DNA of 64,000 nt from Taklimakanibacter sp050251035 (lineage in GTDB: Bacteria > Pseudomonadota > Alphaproteobacteria > Rhizobiales > Aestuariivirgaceae), in NCBI GenBank assembly GCA_050251035.1, contig JBFWNN010000011.1, positions 1 through 64,000 of the forward strand, written 5' to 3'. Below the pieces are notes generated by a model, which saw nothing but the letters and a program-made list of their open reading frames with translations, made no database searches and was not told the origin of the DNA. The position numbers and the translations under genes were made by a program. Below, piece by piece: positions 19,886 to 31,103 of this stretch; position 1 is the first letter of the stretch; each line of letters opens with the position of its first letter.

Positions 19886-20989
19886 TCATGCCAGCGCCTT
19901 CATCATCACGATGGCGTCCTGGCGGGCGCCTCCCGGCTTCTCGTAATAGGCCTTGCGCCGGCCGGTCACGGTGAAGCCCTGGCGCGCATAGAGGGCGCGG
20001 CCGGCCGCATTGTCCGCCGCCACTTCGATGAAGAGCTGCGCTTCCTTCGTCCGGCGCAGGTCTTCCGCGAGACGGGACATGAGCCTCCCGGCAATGCCAC
20101 GGCGGCGCGCGAAGGGACGCGTGCCGATGGTCAAGATCTCCGCTTCGCCGGCCGCCCGGCGCGCCAGCAGGAAGGCCAAAGGCTCGTCACCTTCGCAAGC
20201 GAGATAGGTCGCGGTACCGGGCATGGCCATCAGCTTGGCAAATTCCGCCGCCGTCCAGGCATTGTCAAAACATTCCGCATGCAGGGCCGCGAGCACCGGC
20301 GCCTCGCGGACCGAGGCCTGGCGGATCGCGACCATCGGTGCGGAAGAGGTCGGCTGGGCTTGCGGCTTGGCGTCGGGGGGCCGCAGATAAAGCGGCTCGG
20401 GCGGCGCGCCGGACAGCGGCAAAGCAGCGCACAAGGCGGCAAAGTGCCGGGCATCCGGCAGGTCTCCCGCCTCCAGCCGGACGAGGCGGCCCGGGGATGC
20501 CGCGGCGATCAGCGCCTCGGCCCCGGTTCCCAGGACAAAACTTTGCCCCTGCGGCAGGCGGTGAGCCGCTTCTGCGACCGGCAGCACCTGGGGAGCGGCG
20601 GGCGATCCCGCCATCGCGAAATAGATCTCGTCCCGCCTGGCATCGGCGGCGATCACCAGGGGAGTCTGGTCTTTGCCGGCATTGGCGGCGATGGCGGCGA
20701 GCGTGTCGATCCCGGCGACCGGACGGTCGAGCGCCAAAGCAAGGCCCCGCGCCATGGCGATGCCGGTCCGGACCCCGGTGAAGGTGCCAGGCCCGAGAGT
20801 GACGCCGATGCGCGTGAGATCGGGGAAGGCGCAACCGGCCTCGTCCATGACCGCCTTGATCATCGGGGCCAGGGCGTCGGCATGGCCCCGCTCCATGCGC
20901 ATGAAACGCGCGGCCAGGACATCCTCTCGCGCCGGGTCATAGACCGCCGCCGATAAGGCCGCCATGGAGGTGTCGAAAGCCAGAAGCAT
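19886..20989 (-). CDS. TsaB-RimI fusion: t6A biosynthesis scaffold plus ribosomal-protein-type N-acetyltransferase
   Basis: One open frame of 367 residues joins two proteins usually encoded separately. Residues 1-~210 are TsaB (LLAFDTSMAALSAAV and TLGPGTFTGVRTGIAMARGL), the partner of TsaD/TsaE in making t6A37 in tRNA. Residues ~222-367 are a GNAT domain resembling RimI, which acetylates ribosomal protein S18 (acetyl-CoA loop RPFARRRGIAGRLM; NAAGRALYARQGF). The linker (~210-221) is rich in Pro, Gln and Ala. tsaB and rimI are normally neighbours, so a gene fusion is credible; a sequencing error joining adjacent frames is the alternative. Confidence 0.85.
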   Translation of the reverse strand: MLLAFDTSMAALSAAVYDPAREDVLAARFMRMERGHADALAPMIKAVMDEAGCAFPDLTRIGVTLGPGTFTGVRTGIAMARGLALALDRPVAGIDTLAAIAANAGKDQTPLVIAADARRDEIYFAMAGSPAAPQVLPVAEAAHRLPQGQSFVLGTGAEALIAAASPGRLVRLEAGDLPDARHFAALCAALPLSGAPPEPLYLRPPDAKPQAQPTSSAPMVAIRQASVREAPVLAALHAECFDNAWTAAEFAKLMAMPGTATYLACEGDEPLAFLLARRAAGEAEILTIGTRPFARRRGIAGRLMSRLAEDLRRTKEAQLFIEVAADNAAGRALYARQGFTVTGRRKAYYEKPGGARQDAIVMMKALA

Positions 20990-21078
20990 GCGGGCGATTT
21001 AACGCATGAGAGGAAAAAGGGGAACTGGAAATTGTCATTCAAGCGTATTACACTCGAGCGAGTAAAGGAACGAACGCC

Positions 21079-21381
21079 ATGACTTCGAATGCCCTGGTTC
21101 AGGCTCGGATTGATGCGGACGTCAAGGAGCGCGCCACCGCCGTGCTGGAAAACATGGGCCTTACCGTCTCGGATGTCGTTCGCATTCTTCTGACCCGCAC
21201 CGCGAATGAGGGCGCTTTGCCGCTCGAGCTGATCAGCACGAGCGAAGCTCATGACGCCTGGTTCAGGGCCAAGATCCGCGAAGCCCTCGAAGACCCCCGA
21301 CCCGATGTCGAAGATGCCGAAGCCGAGGCGCGATTTGCGGCTCGGCGCGCGGCGGCTTTGCGCAAAACTGCCGGAAAATGA
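21079..21381 (+). CDS. RelB/DinJ-family antitoxin
   Basis: 100-residue protein with an N-terminal ribbon-helix-helix typical of RelB/DinJ (VQARIDADVKERATAVLENM, then GLTVSDVVRILLTRTA). Antitoxins of this family bind their own promoter and neutralise a RelE/ParE/YafQ toxin encoded directly downstream. Here the next gene, three bases away, is a ParE-like toxin with a frameshift. Upstream, TTACACTCGAGCGAGTAA is a short near-palindrome that could be the autoregulatory operator. Confidence 0.85.
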   Translation: MTSNALVQARIDADVKERATAVLENMGLTVSDVVRILLTRTANEGALPLELISTSEAHDAWFRAKIREALEDPRPDVEDAEAEARFAARRAAALRKTAGK

Positions 21382-21384
21382 CAG

Positions 21385-21665
21385 ATGAGGCTGGTTTGGT
21401 CGCGACTTGCTCTTGACGACCGAGACCAGATTTTCACCCATATCGAACGGACAATCCCGGCGCCGCCGCTCATCTCGATGAGCGGATTGTTCTCGCTGCG
21501 AAGCGCCTCGTTGAATTCCCGGAGAGCGGCCGCATTGGCCGTATCGCGGGCACGCGAGAATTGGTGATCCCGCGCACACCCTATATCGTCATGACGGACA
21601 GAAGCCGCATCCTGCGCATCGTTCACGGCGCGCAGATCTGGCCCGACGAGATCAACGAAGGATGA
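21385..21665 (+). pseudogene. ParE/RelE-type toxin, frameshifted
   Basis: The reading frame opens with MRLVWSRLALDDRDQIFTHI, a typical ParE/RelE start, then leaves frame near 21450. After one base of shift, translation continues in the neighbouring frame as toxin-like sequence (HLDERIVLAAKRL, RIAGTRELVIPRTPYIV, ILRIVHGAQIWP) and stops at 21663-21665. So the original product of about 93 residues is split by an apparent one-base loss. It could be a real inactivating mutation, leaving an orphan antitoxin, or a sequencing error. The stop abuts the nifU-like stop on the other strand. Confidence 0.82.
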
Positions 21666-22223
21666 TCAGACCGGGCGGACCTCGGTCACTTCCGGGATGA
21701 AATGGCGCAGCAGGTTCTCGATGCCGTGCTTCAAGGTGGCGGTCGAGCTTGGGCAGCCCGAGCAAGAGCCCTTCATGTTCAGGAAGACGACGCCGTCATG
21801 ATAGCCCTGGAAGGTGATGTCGCCGCCATCCTGGGCCACCGCCGGCCGCACGCGGGTGTCGAGCAGCTCCTTGATGGTGGTGACGATCTCCTTGTCGGCC
21901 TCGTCGAAGTCCTCCTCCGTCGGCAGGTCGCCCTGGGCCGGCTTGGTCAGCATCGGCGCGTCGGCCAGGTAATGCTCCATGATCAGGCCCAGAATGGCGG
22001 GCTTCAGATGCTGCCATTCGCCGTCCTTCTTGGTGACGGTGACGAAGTCCTGGCCCAGGAACACGCCGGAGACGCCCTTGACCGAAAACAGGCGCTCGGC
22101 GAGCGGCGATTCCACCGCCTCGTCGGCCGAGCGGTAGTCGCGAGTGGCGCCGGGCAGCACCGGCTTGCCGGGCAGGAATTTGAGCGTGGCCGGATTGGGG
22201 GTGGCTTCGGTCTGGATGAACAT
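21666..22223 (-). CDS. NifU/NFU1-like iron-sulfur scaffold protein
   Basis: Fe-S cluster carrier of the NFU1 type. The N-terminal Nfu_N domain starts at MFIQTEATPNPATLKF; the C-terminal NifU-like domain holds the cluster-binding CxxC in GSCSGCPSSTATLKHGIE. Length of about 185 residues is normal. The ATG at 22223 is preferred over one ten codons upstream because the family begins at this methionine. Located between trpS and the broken toxin. Confidence 0.93.
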   Translation of the reverse strand: MFIQTEATPNPATLKFLPGKPVLPGATRDYRSADEAVESPLAERLFSVKGVSGVFLGQDFVTVTKKDGEWQHLKPAILGLIMEHYLADAPMLTKPAQGDLPTEEDFDEADKEIVTTIKELLDTRVRPAVAQDGGDITFQGYHDGVVFLNMKGSCSGCPSSTATLKHGIENLLRHFIPEVTEVRPV

Positions 22224-22303
22224 GGCTAATCCTTTCGGGTCTTTGAAACCCACGCGGCTCAGTTTAGAATGATTTTAAGCTGTGTCAAACCTCTTTGGTC
22301 GCG

Positions 22304-23341
22304 TCAGGCCGACACGAAGCCCACAATCTCCTTCACTTTGCGATAGATCGGCTGGGCGATGGCGCGCGCCCTGGCCGCTCCGTCGGCGAGCACGCCATCA
22401 ATATAGGAAGGATCTTCCTCGAGCCTACGTTTTTCGGCGGCGATCGGGCTCAATTTCGCGACGGCGAGGTCGATCAGCGCCGGCTTGAAGCTCGAAAACT
22501 GCGAGCCGCCATATTCCTTCAGGACCTCGGCGGCCGTCCGGCCGCTCAAGGCGGCATAGATGCCGACGAGATTCTCGGCTTCCGGCCGGCCCTTGAGCCC
22601 CTCAGGCTCGCTCGGCAGCGCGTCGGGGTCGGTCTTGGCCTTCTTGAACTTCTTGGCGATCGTGTCGGCATCGTCGATGAGGTTGATACGGGAGAGATCG
22701 GAAGGATCCGACTTCGACATCTTCTTGGTGCCATCGCGCAGGCTCATGACCCGCGTCGCGGGCCCGGTGATGAAAGGCTCGGGCAGAGGGAAGAAGCCCT
22801 CTGCGTAGCCCGCCGCGGCGATCTCCTCGGCATAATCGACATTGAACTTCTGCGCGATGTCGCGGGCGAGCTCGAGATGCTGCTTCTGGTCGTCGCCCAC
22901 CGGCACGTGGGTGGCGCGATAGAGCAGGATGTCGGCGGCCATGAGGACGGGATAGTCATAAAGTCCGACGGAGGCCGCCTCCTTGTCCTTGCCGGCCTTC
23001 TCCTTGAACTGCGTCATACGGTTGAGCCAGCCCAGACGCGCCACGCAGTTCAGCACCCAGGCCAGCTCCGCATGCTGGCCGACCTGGCTCTGGTTGAAGA
23101 TGATCGAGCGCTTGGGGTCGAGGCCGCAGGCCAAGTAGGCAGCGGTCACGTCGCGTATATGCTGCTTCAAGTCCTTGGGCGCCTGCCACAGCGTGATGGC
23201 ATGCAGGTCGACCACGCAATAGATGCACTCATGCGTCTCCTGCATCTTGATCCAGTTGACCATGGCGCCAAGATAGTTGCCGAGATGCAGATTGTGCGTC
23301 GGCTGCATGCCGGAAAAGACGCGAAGTGTCGGAGCGGTCAT
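22304..23341 (-). CDS. trpS: Tryptophanyl-tRNA synthetase
   Basis: Class I aminoacyl-tRNA synthetase charging tRNA-Trp. The HIGH-type signature is HNLHLGN at residues ~16-22 and the KMSKS loop appears intact (KKMSKSDPSD). Length of 345 residues fits bacterial TrpS. It lies downstream of murJ on the same strand, with the convergent/nested acetyltransferase gene between them. Confidence 0.96.
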   Translation of the reverse strand: MTAPTLRVFSGMQPTHNLHLGNYLGAMVNWIKMQETHECIYCVVDLHAITLWQAPKDLKQHIRDVTAAYLACGLDPKRSIIFNQSQVGQHAELAWVLNCVARLGWLNRMTQFKEKAGKDKEAASVGLYDYPVLMAADILLYRATHVPVGDDQKQHLELARDIAQKFNVDYAEEIAAAGYAEGFFPLPEPFITGPATRVMSLRDGTKKMSKSDPSDLSRINLIDDADTIAKKFKKAKTDPDALPSEPEGLKGRPEAENLVGIYAALSGRTAAEVLKEYGGSQFSSFKPALIDLAVAKLSPIAAEKRRLEEDPSYIDGVLADGAARARAIAQPIYRKVKEIVGFVSA

Positions 23342-23466
23342 TCTCGAAGTCCTTAGAAAATCCGGGCCGCTTATGCCCGTAAATCAGCGGCAAGTGAAGG
23401 CCACTGTTGCAGGCTCGGCTGGCCGGCCCCTTGTGGGTGCGCCGGGTATCGGCTTAGACCGTTCCC

Positions 23467-24000
23467 ATGCAGCCGTCCCCCTTCTCGCTCAGGCCCGCGA
23501 CCGAAGCCGACATCGCCGGCGTCCAGCGCATCTATGGCGAGCATGTCGCCCATGGGCTCGCCTCCTTCGAGGAGGCGCCGCCCACGCAGGACGACATGCT
23601 GGCACGCTTTCGCGCCCTCAAGGAGCGGTCCTTCCCCTATATCGTCGCCGAGCGGGCGGGCGAGATCCTCGGCTATGCCTATGCCGGCCCCTACCGGACG
23701 CGCTCGGCCTACCGCTTCACCATCGAGAACTCGGTCTATGTCGCCCGCGACGCCGCCGGCCAGGGCATCGGCCGGGCGCTCCTCAGCCAGCTCATCCGGG
23801 ACTGCGAGAGAGGCCCCTGGCGGCAGATGATCGCCATCATCGGCAACAGCGGGAACGAGGCTTCGATCGCGCTCCACCAGAGCCTCGGCTTCCGCATGGT
23901 CGGCACGCTCAGCGACGTCGGCTTCAAGCACGGGCAGTGGGTCGACACCGTGCTGATGCAGCGGTCACTTACGTCGGACCGCGGCGCGTCATCTTCCTGA
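23467..24000 (+). CDS. GNAT acetyltransferase, PAT/MnaT (phosphinothricin-type) subfamily
   Basis: Acetyl-CoA-dependent N-acetyltransferase of 177 residues. The family start is clear (LRPATEADIAGVQRIYGEHV), followed by the substrate-loop glutamates (LASFEEAPP), VYVARDAAGQGIGRALL as the acetyl-CoA loop, and GNEASIALHQSLGF near the end. Relatives acetylate phosphinothricin, methionine sulfone or similar amino acid analogues. The last 32 bases overlap the end of murJ tail to tail. Exact substrate unknown. Confidence 0.88.
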   Translation: MQPSPFSLRPATEADIAGVQRIYGEHVAHGLASFEEAPPTQDDMLARFRALKERSFPYIVAERAGEILGYAYAGPYRTRSAYRFTIENSVYVARDAAGQGIGRALLSQLIRDCERGPWRQMIAIIGNSGNEASIALHQSLGFRMVGTLSDVGFKHGQWVDTVLMQRSLTSDRGASSS

Positions 24001-25474
24001 GCTCGCCCAGCGTCATCGCGCCGAAGAGATGGGCGAGCAGGAAATAGCTGACGCCGCCCAGCGCCACGAGGCCGATGAGCACCAGCGCCCGGAGCCACAA
24101 GGCATGGCCGTCGGCGAAGATGGGCGCGGTGAAATAGAAGCCGCCGAGGAGGATCGCGCCCATGGCGAGGCTCGCCGCGATGATGCGCGGCAGGCGGCGG
24201 CGCAGGCGTTCGTCGGCGGTGAAATGCCCGTAGCGGCCGAGGGTGACGCCGAGCAGCGTCGCATTGACCCAGGCCGCGAGCGCGGTCGCGAGCGCGATGC
24301 CGACATGGCCGATGAAGCGTGACAGGACGAGGCTCCCGACCACATTCACCACCACCGAGGCGATGGCGAACATCATCGGCCGCTTGGTGTCCTCGCGCGC
24401 GAAGAAGCCGGGCGAGAACACCTTGTTGATGACGAAGGCCGGAAGGCCCATGGCGAAGGCGGCCAGCGCGTAAGATGTGGCGATCGAATCGCTCCTGACG
24501 AACACGCCGTGCTCGAAGCACACATTGACGATGGCGAAGGGGATGGCGATGAGCGCCACGGTCGCCGGCAAAGTGAGGAAGAGCGCGAATTCGAGCGCCC
24601 GGTTCTGGCTGAGCAGCGCCCCTGCCTCGTCGCCGGCGCGCAGTTTGCGCGCCATCTCGGGCAGGAGCACGACGCCGATGGCGACGCCGACCACGCCGAG
24701 CGGCAGCTGATAGACGCGGTCGGCGTAATAGAGATAGGACACGGCGCGGTCGATGGTCGTCGCGATCATGGTCGCGATCAGGATGTTCACTTGCGTGATG
24801 CCGCCGGCGATGACGCCCGGTATGCCGAGACGGATCAGCCGCTTGGCATCGGGCGTCAGCTTCGGCAGGCGCAGGCGCAGGCGCATGTTGGCGCGGCTGC
24901 AGGCGACATAGAGCAGGATGAACTGGGCGACGCCCGCCGCGCACACGCCCCACACCATGGCATAGCCGGTCATCGCGCTGTCGCCCCAGCCCTTGTAGCG
25001 CACGAAGAGCAGGGTCGCGATCATGACCAGATTGAGCAGGATGGGCGCCGAGGCCGCCGCCGCGAAGCGGCGCAGGCTGTTGAGCACCCCCGACTGCAGG
25101 GCGGTCAGCGACATGAACAGCAGATAGGGAAAGGCGATGCGGGTGAGCGCCACCGAGAGATCGAACTTCTCCTGATCGCCGGCGAAGCCGGGCGCGATCA
25201 CATACATGAGGATCGGCATGGCGATCTGGGCCAGCGCCGTGAACAGCAAAAGCCAGGCGAACATCACCGCGAAGATGTCCTCGGCGAAGCGCCGTGCCTC
25301 GGCCTCGCCGCCGCCTTCCAGCTTCTTGGCGAACATCGGCACGAAGGCCGAGTTGAAGGCGCCCTCGGCGAAGAGCGAGCGGAACAGGTTGGGGAAACGG
25401 AAGGCGACGACGAAGGCCTGCGCCACCGGGCCGGTGCCGAGAACCGACGCCGTCAGCATGTCGCGGATGAAGCC
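23969..25474 (-). CDS. murJ: Lipid II flippase MurJ (5' end lost in assembly gap)
   Basis: Polytopic MATE-like flippase moving lipid II across the inner membrane for peptidoglycan synthesis. About 500 residues remain, starting within GFIRDMLTASVLGTG, which in complete MurJ proteins lies about 20 residues from the N-terminus; so only the first codons are missing. Characteristic segments include FRFPNLFRSLFAEGAFNSAF. The frame runs into the 100-N gap and appears joined to glnD, but that is an artefact. Gene order glnD-murJ-trpS is common in Hyphomicrobiales. Confidence 0.93.
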   Translation of the reverse strand, partial: GFIRDMLTASVLGTGPVAQAFVVAFRFPNLFRSLFAEGAFNSAFVPMFAKKLEGGGEAEARRFAEDIFAVMFAWLLLFTALAQIAMPILMYVIAPGFAGDQEKFDLSVALTRIAFPYLLFMSLTALQSGVLNSLRRFAAAASAPILLNLVMIATLLFVRYKGWGDSAMTGYAMVWGVCAAGVAQFILLYVACSRANMRLRLRLPKLTPDAKRLIRLGIPGVIAGGITQVNILIATMIATTIDRAVSYLYYADRVYQLPLGVVGVAIGVVLLPEMARKLRAGDEAGALLSQNRALEFALFLTLPATVALIAIPFAIVNVCFEHGVFVRSDSIATSYALAAFAMGLPAFVINKVFSPGFFAREDTKRPMMFAIASVVVNVVGSLVLSRFIGHVGIALATALAAWVNATLLGVTLGRYGHFTADERLRRRLPRIIAASLAMGAILLGGFYFTAPIFADGHALWLRALVLIGLVALGGVSYFLLAHLFGAMTLGELRKMTRRGPT

Positions 25475-25574
25475 NNNNNNNNNNNNNNNNNNNNNNNNNN
25501 NNNNNNNNNNNNNNNNNNNNNNNNNNNNNNNNNNNNNNNNNNNNNNNNNNNNNNNNNNNNNNNNNNNNNNNNNN
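25475..25574. other. Assembly gap of 100 N
   Basis: Exactly 100 undefined bases, the conventional filler for a gap of unknown size. It removes the glnD 3' end and the murJ 5' end. The missing sequence probably holds only a few tens of codons plus an intergenic space, judged from how complete the two proteins are. Confidence 0.99.
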
Positions 25575-28308
25575 TTCTGCTTCGCAAGTACGGCCAAAAG
25601 CCGGCGCTCGATCTCGCCATGGCGGGCGGCGCTCACGATCTTGCCGCCCGTCAGGTCGGTCACATAGAAGACATCGATGACACGCTCGCCATAGGTCGTG
25701 ATATGGGCCGAGCCGATATTGAGATTGAGGTGATAGAGCGCCTCGGTCAGGTCGTAGAGGATGCCGACGCGGTCGAGGCCGTTCACCTCGATCACGGTGA
25801 AGAGGTTGGACCCCTCGTTGTCGATGATGACGCGCGGCGGCACGGTGAAGGCCTGGAGCCGCGTCTCCGGATGCTGGACCTTGGCGATCAGGTCCTTGAT
25901 CCTGACCTCGCCCTTGAGCACCTGGCGGACGAGCGTCGCCACCCGCTCGGCCCGGCGCCTCTCGTCCTCGCTGTCGGCGAATTGCCGCTGGATCAGGATG
26001 GTGTCGAGCGCCAGGCTGTCGGCGGTGGTGAAGATCTGGGCGCCGAGGATATTGGCATTGGCCGCGGCGCAGGCGCCGGTGATCAGCGCCAGGAAGCGCG
26101 GATGGTCCGGCGCGTGGATGGTGAGCTCGGTGATGGCGGTGAATTCGTCGGTGCGGACCTCGGTCGCGACCGGCTCGCCCTCGCTTCTGGCGCGCGCCAT
26201 CAGTCGCTCATGCGCCGCCTGCTTCTCGGTGTCGACATTGAGCCAATAGGCGTCGTAGTGGCGCGCCGCATAGGCCGCCTTCTGCTCAGGGGTCCAGTCC
26301 GGGTAATGCGCGAAGAACTTCGCCTGCGCCTCGGCGACGCGCTCCCGGCGCGAGATGCTGGTATGGCCGCCGGAGAGGACCGGCTCGGTCTCGAAATAGA
26401 GCGTGCGCAGGAGCTGGCCCTTCCAGCCGTTCCAGGCGGTCGGCCCGACGGCGCGGATGTCGGCGACGGTGAGGATGAGCAGCAGCTTGAGGCGCTCCGG
26501 CGACTGCACCACATTGGCGAAATCGAGGATGGTCTTGAAGTCGTTGAGATCGCGCATCTGGGCGGTCTCGCTCATCAGGAGATGATGGCGGATGAGCCAG
26601 GCGACGGTCTCGGTCTCGGGCGCCGAGAGGCCGAGCCGCGGACACAAGGTCTTCGCCACGCGCTCGCCGGCGATGGAATGGCTCTCCTTGCGGCCCTTGG
26701 CGATGTCGTGCAGGAGGACGGCGACATAGAGCGCGCGGCGGCTCGACACGGTCGGGAAGATCTCGGTCGACAGCGGATGATCGGACGAGAAGCGGCCGCG
26801 CTCGATCGCCGCCAATATGCCGACGGCGCGGATCAGATGCTCGTCGACAGTGTAGTGATGATACATGTTGAACTGCATCATCGCGACGATCTTGCCGAAT
26901 TCGGGAATGAAGCGGCCGAGCACGCCCGCCTCGTTCATGCGCCGGAGCGCCGTCTCGGGATCGCGCGCCTCGGTCAGCATGGCGAGGAAGAGCGCATTGG
27001 CCTCGGGCTCGACGCGCAGGTCCTTGTCGATGCGCGCGAGATTGCGCCGCACCGCCTTGAGCGCGTCGGGATGGATCTCGAGATCCTTCTCGGCGGCGAG
27101 CGCGAAAAGCCGGATCATGTCGAGCGGCGTCCTGGTCGGCGCGTCCTCGTCGGCAATGGTCAGGCGGTTGGCCTCGATGCGGAAATCCGGCGCGCCCGCG
27201 ATCTGGCCGGAACGGCGCGCGGCGAAGCGGCCGAGCACCCGGCCGAAGACCGGCGTCGCCTTCATTTCATGCGCCTCGAGCGAGGCCGAGAAGATGCGGG
27301 TCAGGTCGCCGACGTCCTTGGCGACGAGGAAATAGTGCTTCATGAAGCGCTCGACGTGCCTGAGCCCCGCATGCGCCTTGTAGCCCAGGCGTTCGGCGAG
27401 GTCGGGCTGGCGGTCGAAGCTCAGGCGGTCCTCGGCGCGCTTGGCGAGGAAATGCAGATGGCAGCGCACCGCCCACAGGAAATCCTCGCTCTTCTCGAAC
27501 AGCGCCAGCTCATCGCGGGTGAACACGCCCTTCTCGGCCAGTTCCTTCGTCGAATTTGCGCCCGACAGGAATTTCGCGATCCAGAACAGGGTGTGGAGAT
27601 CGCGCAGGCCGCCCTTGCCGTTCTTGACGTCGGGCTCGACCAGATAGCGGCTTTCGCCCGCCTTGAAATGGCGCTCGTCGCGCTCGGCGAGCTTGCTCGC
27701 GACGAAGGCCTTGGCGCCCTTGGCGGCGACCTCCTTGCGGAACCGCTTGGTCAATGTCTCGAAGAGCGTCGGCTCCCCGCAGATAAAGCGCGCCTCGAGG
27801 ATGGCGGTGAGGATGGTCGAATCCGATTGCGCCAGGCGGATGCAGTCGTCGACGCTGCGGGTCGCATGGCCGACCTTGAGGCGCGTGTCCCACAGCGCAT
27901 AGAGGATGAACTCGATGACGCTCTCGCTCCAGCCGGTCTGCTTGTAGGGCAGGAGGAACAGGAGATCGATGTCGGAGCCGGGCGCCAGCGTGCCGCGGCC
28001 ATAGCCGCCGACCGCGACGACGGTGAGGCGCTCGGCCTCGGACGGGTTGGAGGCGCGATAGAGCTTGCGCAGGGCATAGTCGTAGAGCGCATGAATGATC
28101 TCGTCCTGCGCCGCGGCCAGCAGCATGGCGCAGTGCGTGCCCTTGCCGTCCGCCATCAGGCGGCGTTCGGCCTCGGCGCGCGCCGCCTTGATCGTCTCCT
28201 TGAGAACCTCGACGACCTGTTTGCGCAGCTCCGGGCCGGCTGCGAGATCCGCCAGCTTCTGACGCAGCAGCGCGCTGTCCACCAGGGCCGGCGGCTTCTT
28301 CGCCGGCG

Positions 28309-28312
<4 letters not shown>
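25575..28312 (-). CDS. glnD: Bifunctional uridylyltransferase/uridylyl-removing enzyme GlnD (3' end lost in assembly gap)
   Basis: Primary nitrogen sensor: uridylylates PII proteins when glutamine is low and deuridylylates them when it is high. About 912 residues are visible. The nucleotidyltransferase domain has GGYGRGTLAPGSDIDLLFLL; the HD domain that removes UMP has VLLHDIAKGR; two C-terminal ACT domains bind glutamine (ITELTIHAPDHPRFLALI, VIEVNGLDRVGILYDL). Only the last few residues fall in the gap. Its ATG overlaps the mutS stop by four bases. Confidence 0.95.
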
Positions 28313-31011
<2,699 letters not shown>

Positions 31012-31103
31012 CGCGTCTTGATACGACAAGTTGCGGCGGAATCAATGACCTTGAGATCGGGCGGAGCTGCCTCTACTGTCGGCCCTCCAAATATGGGGAA
31101 AAC

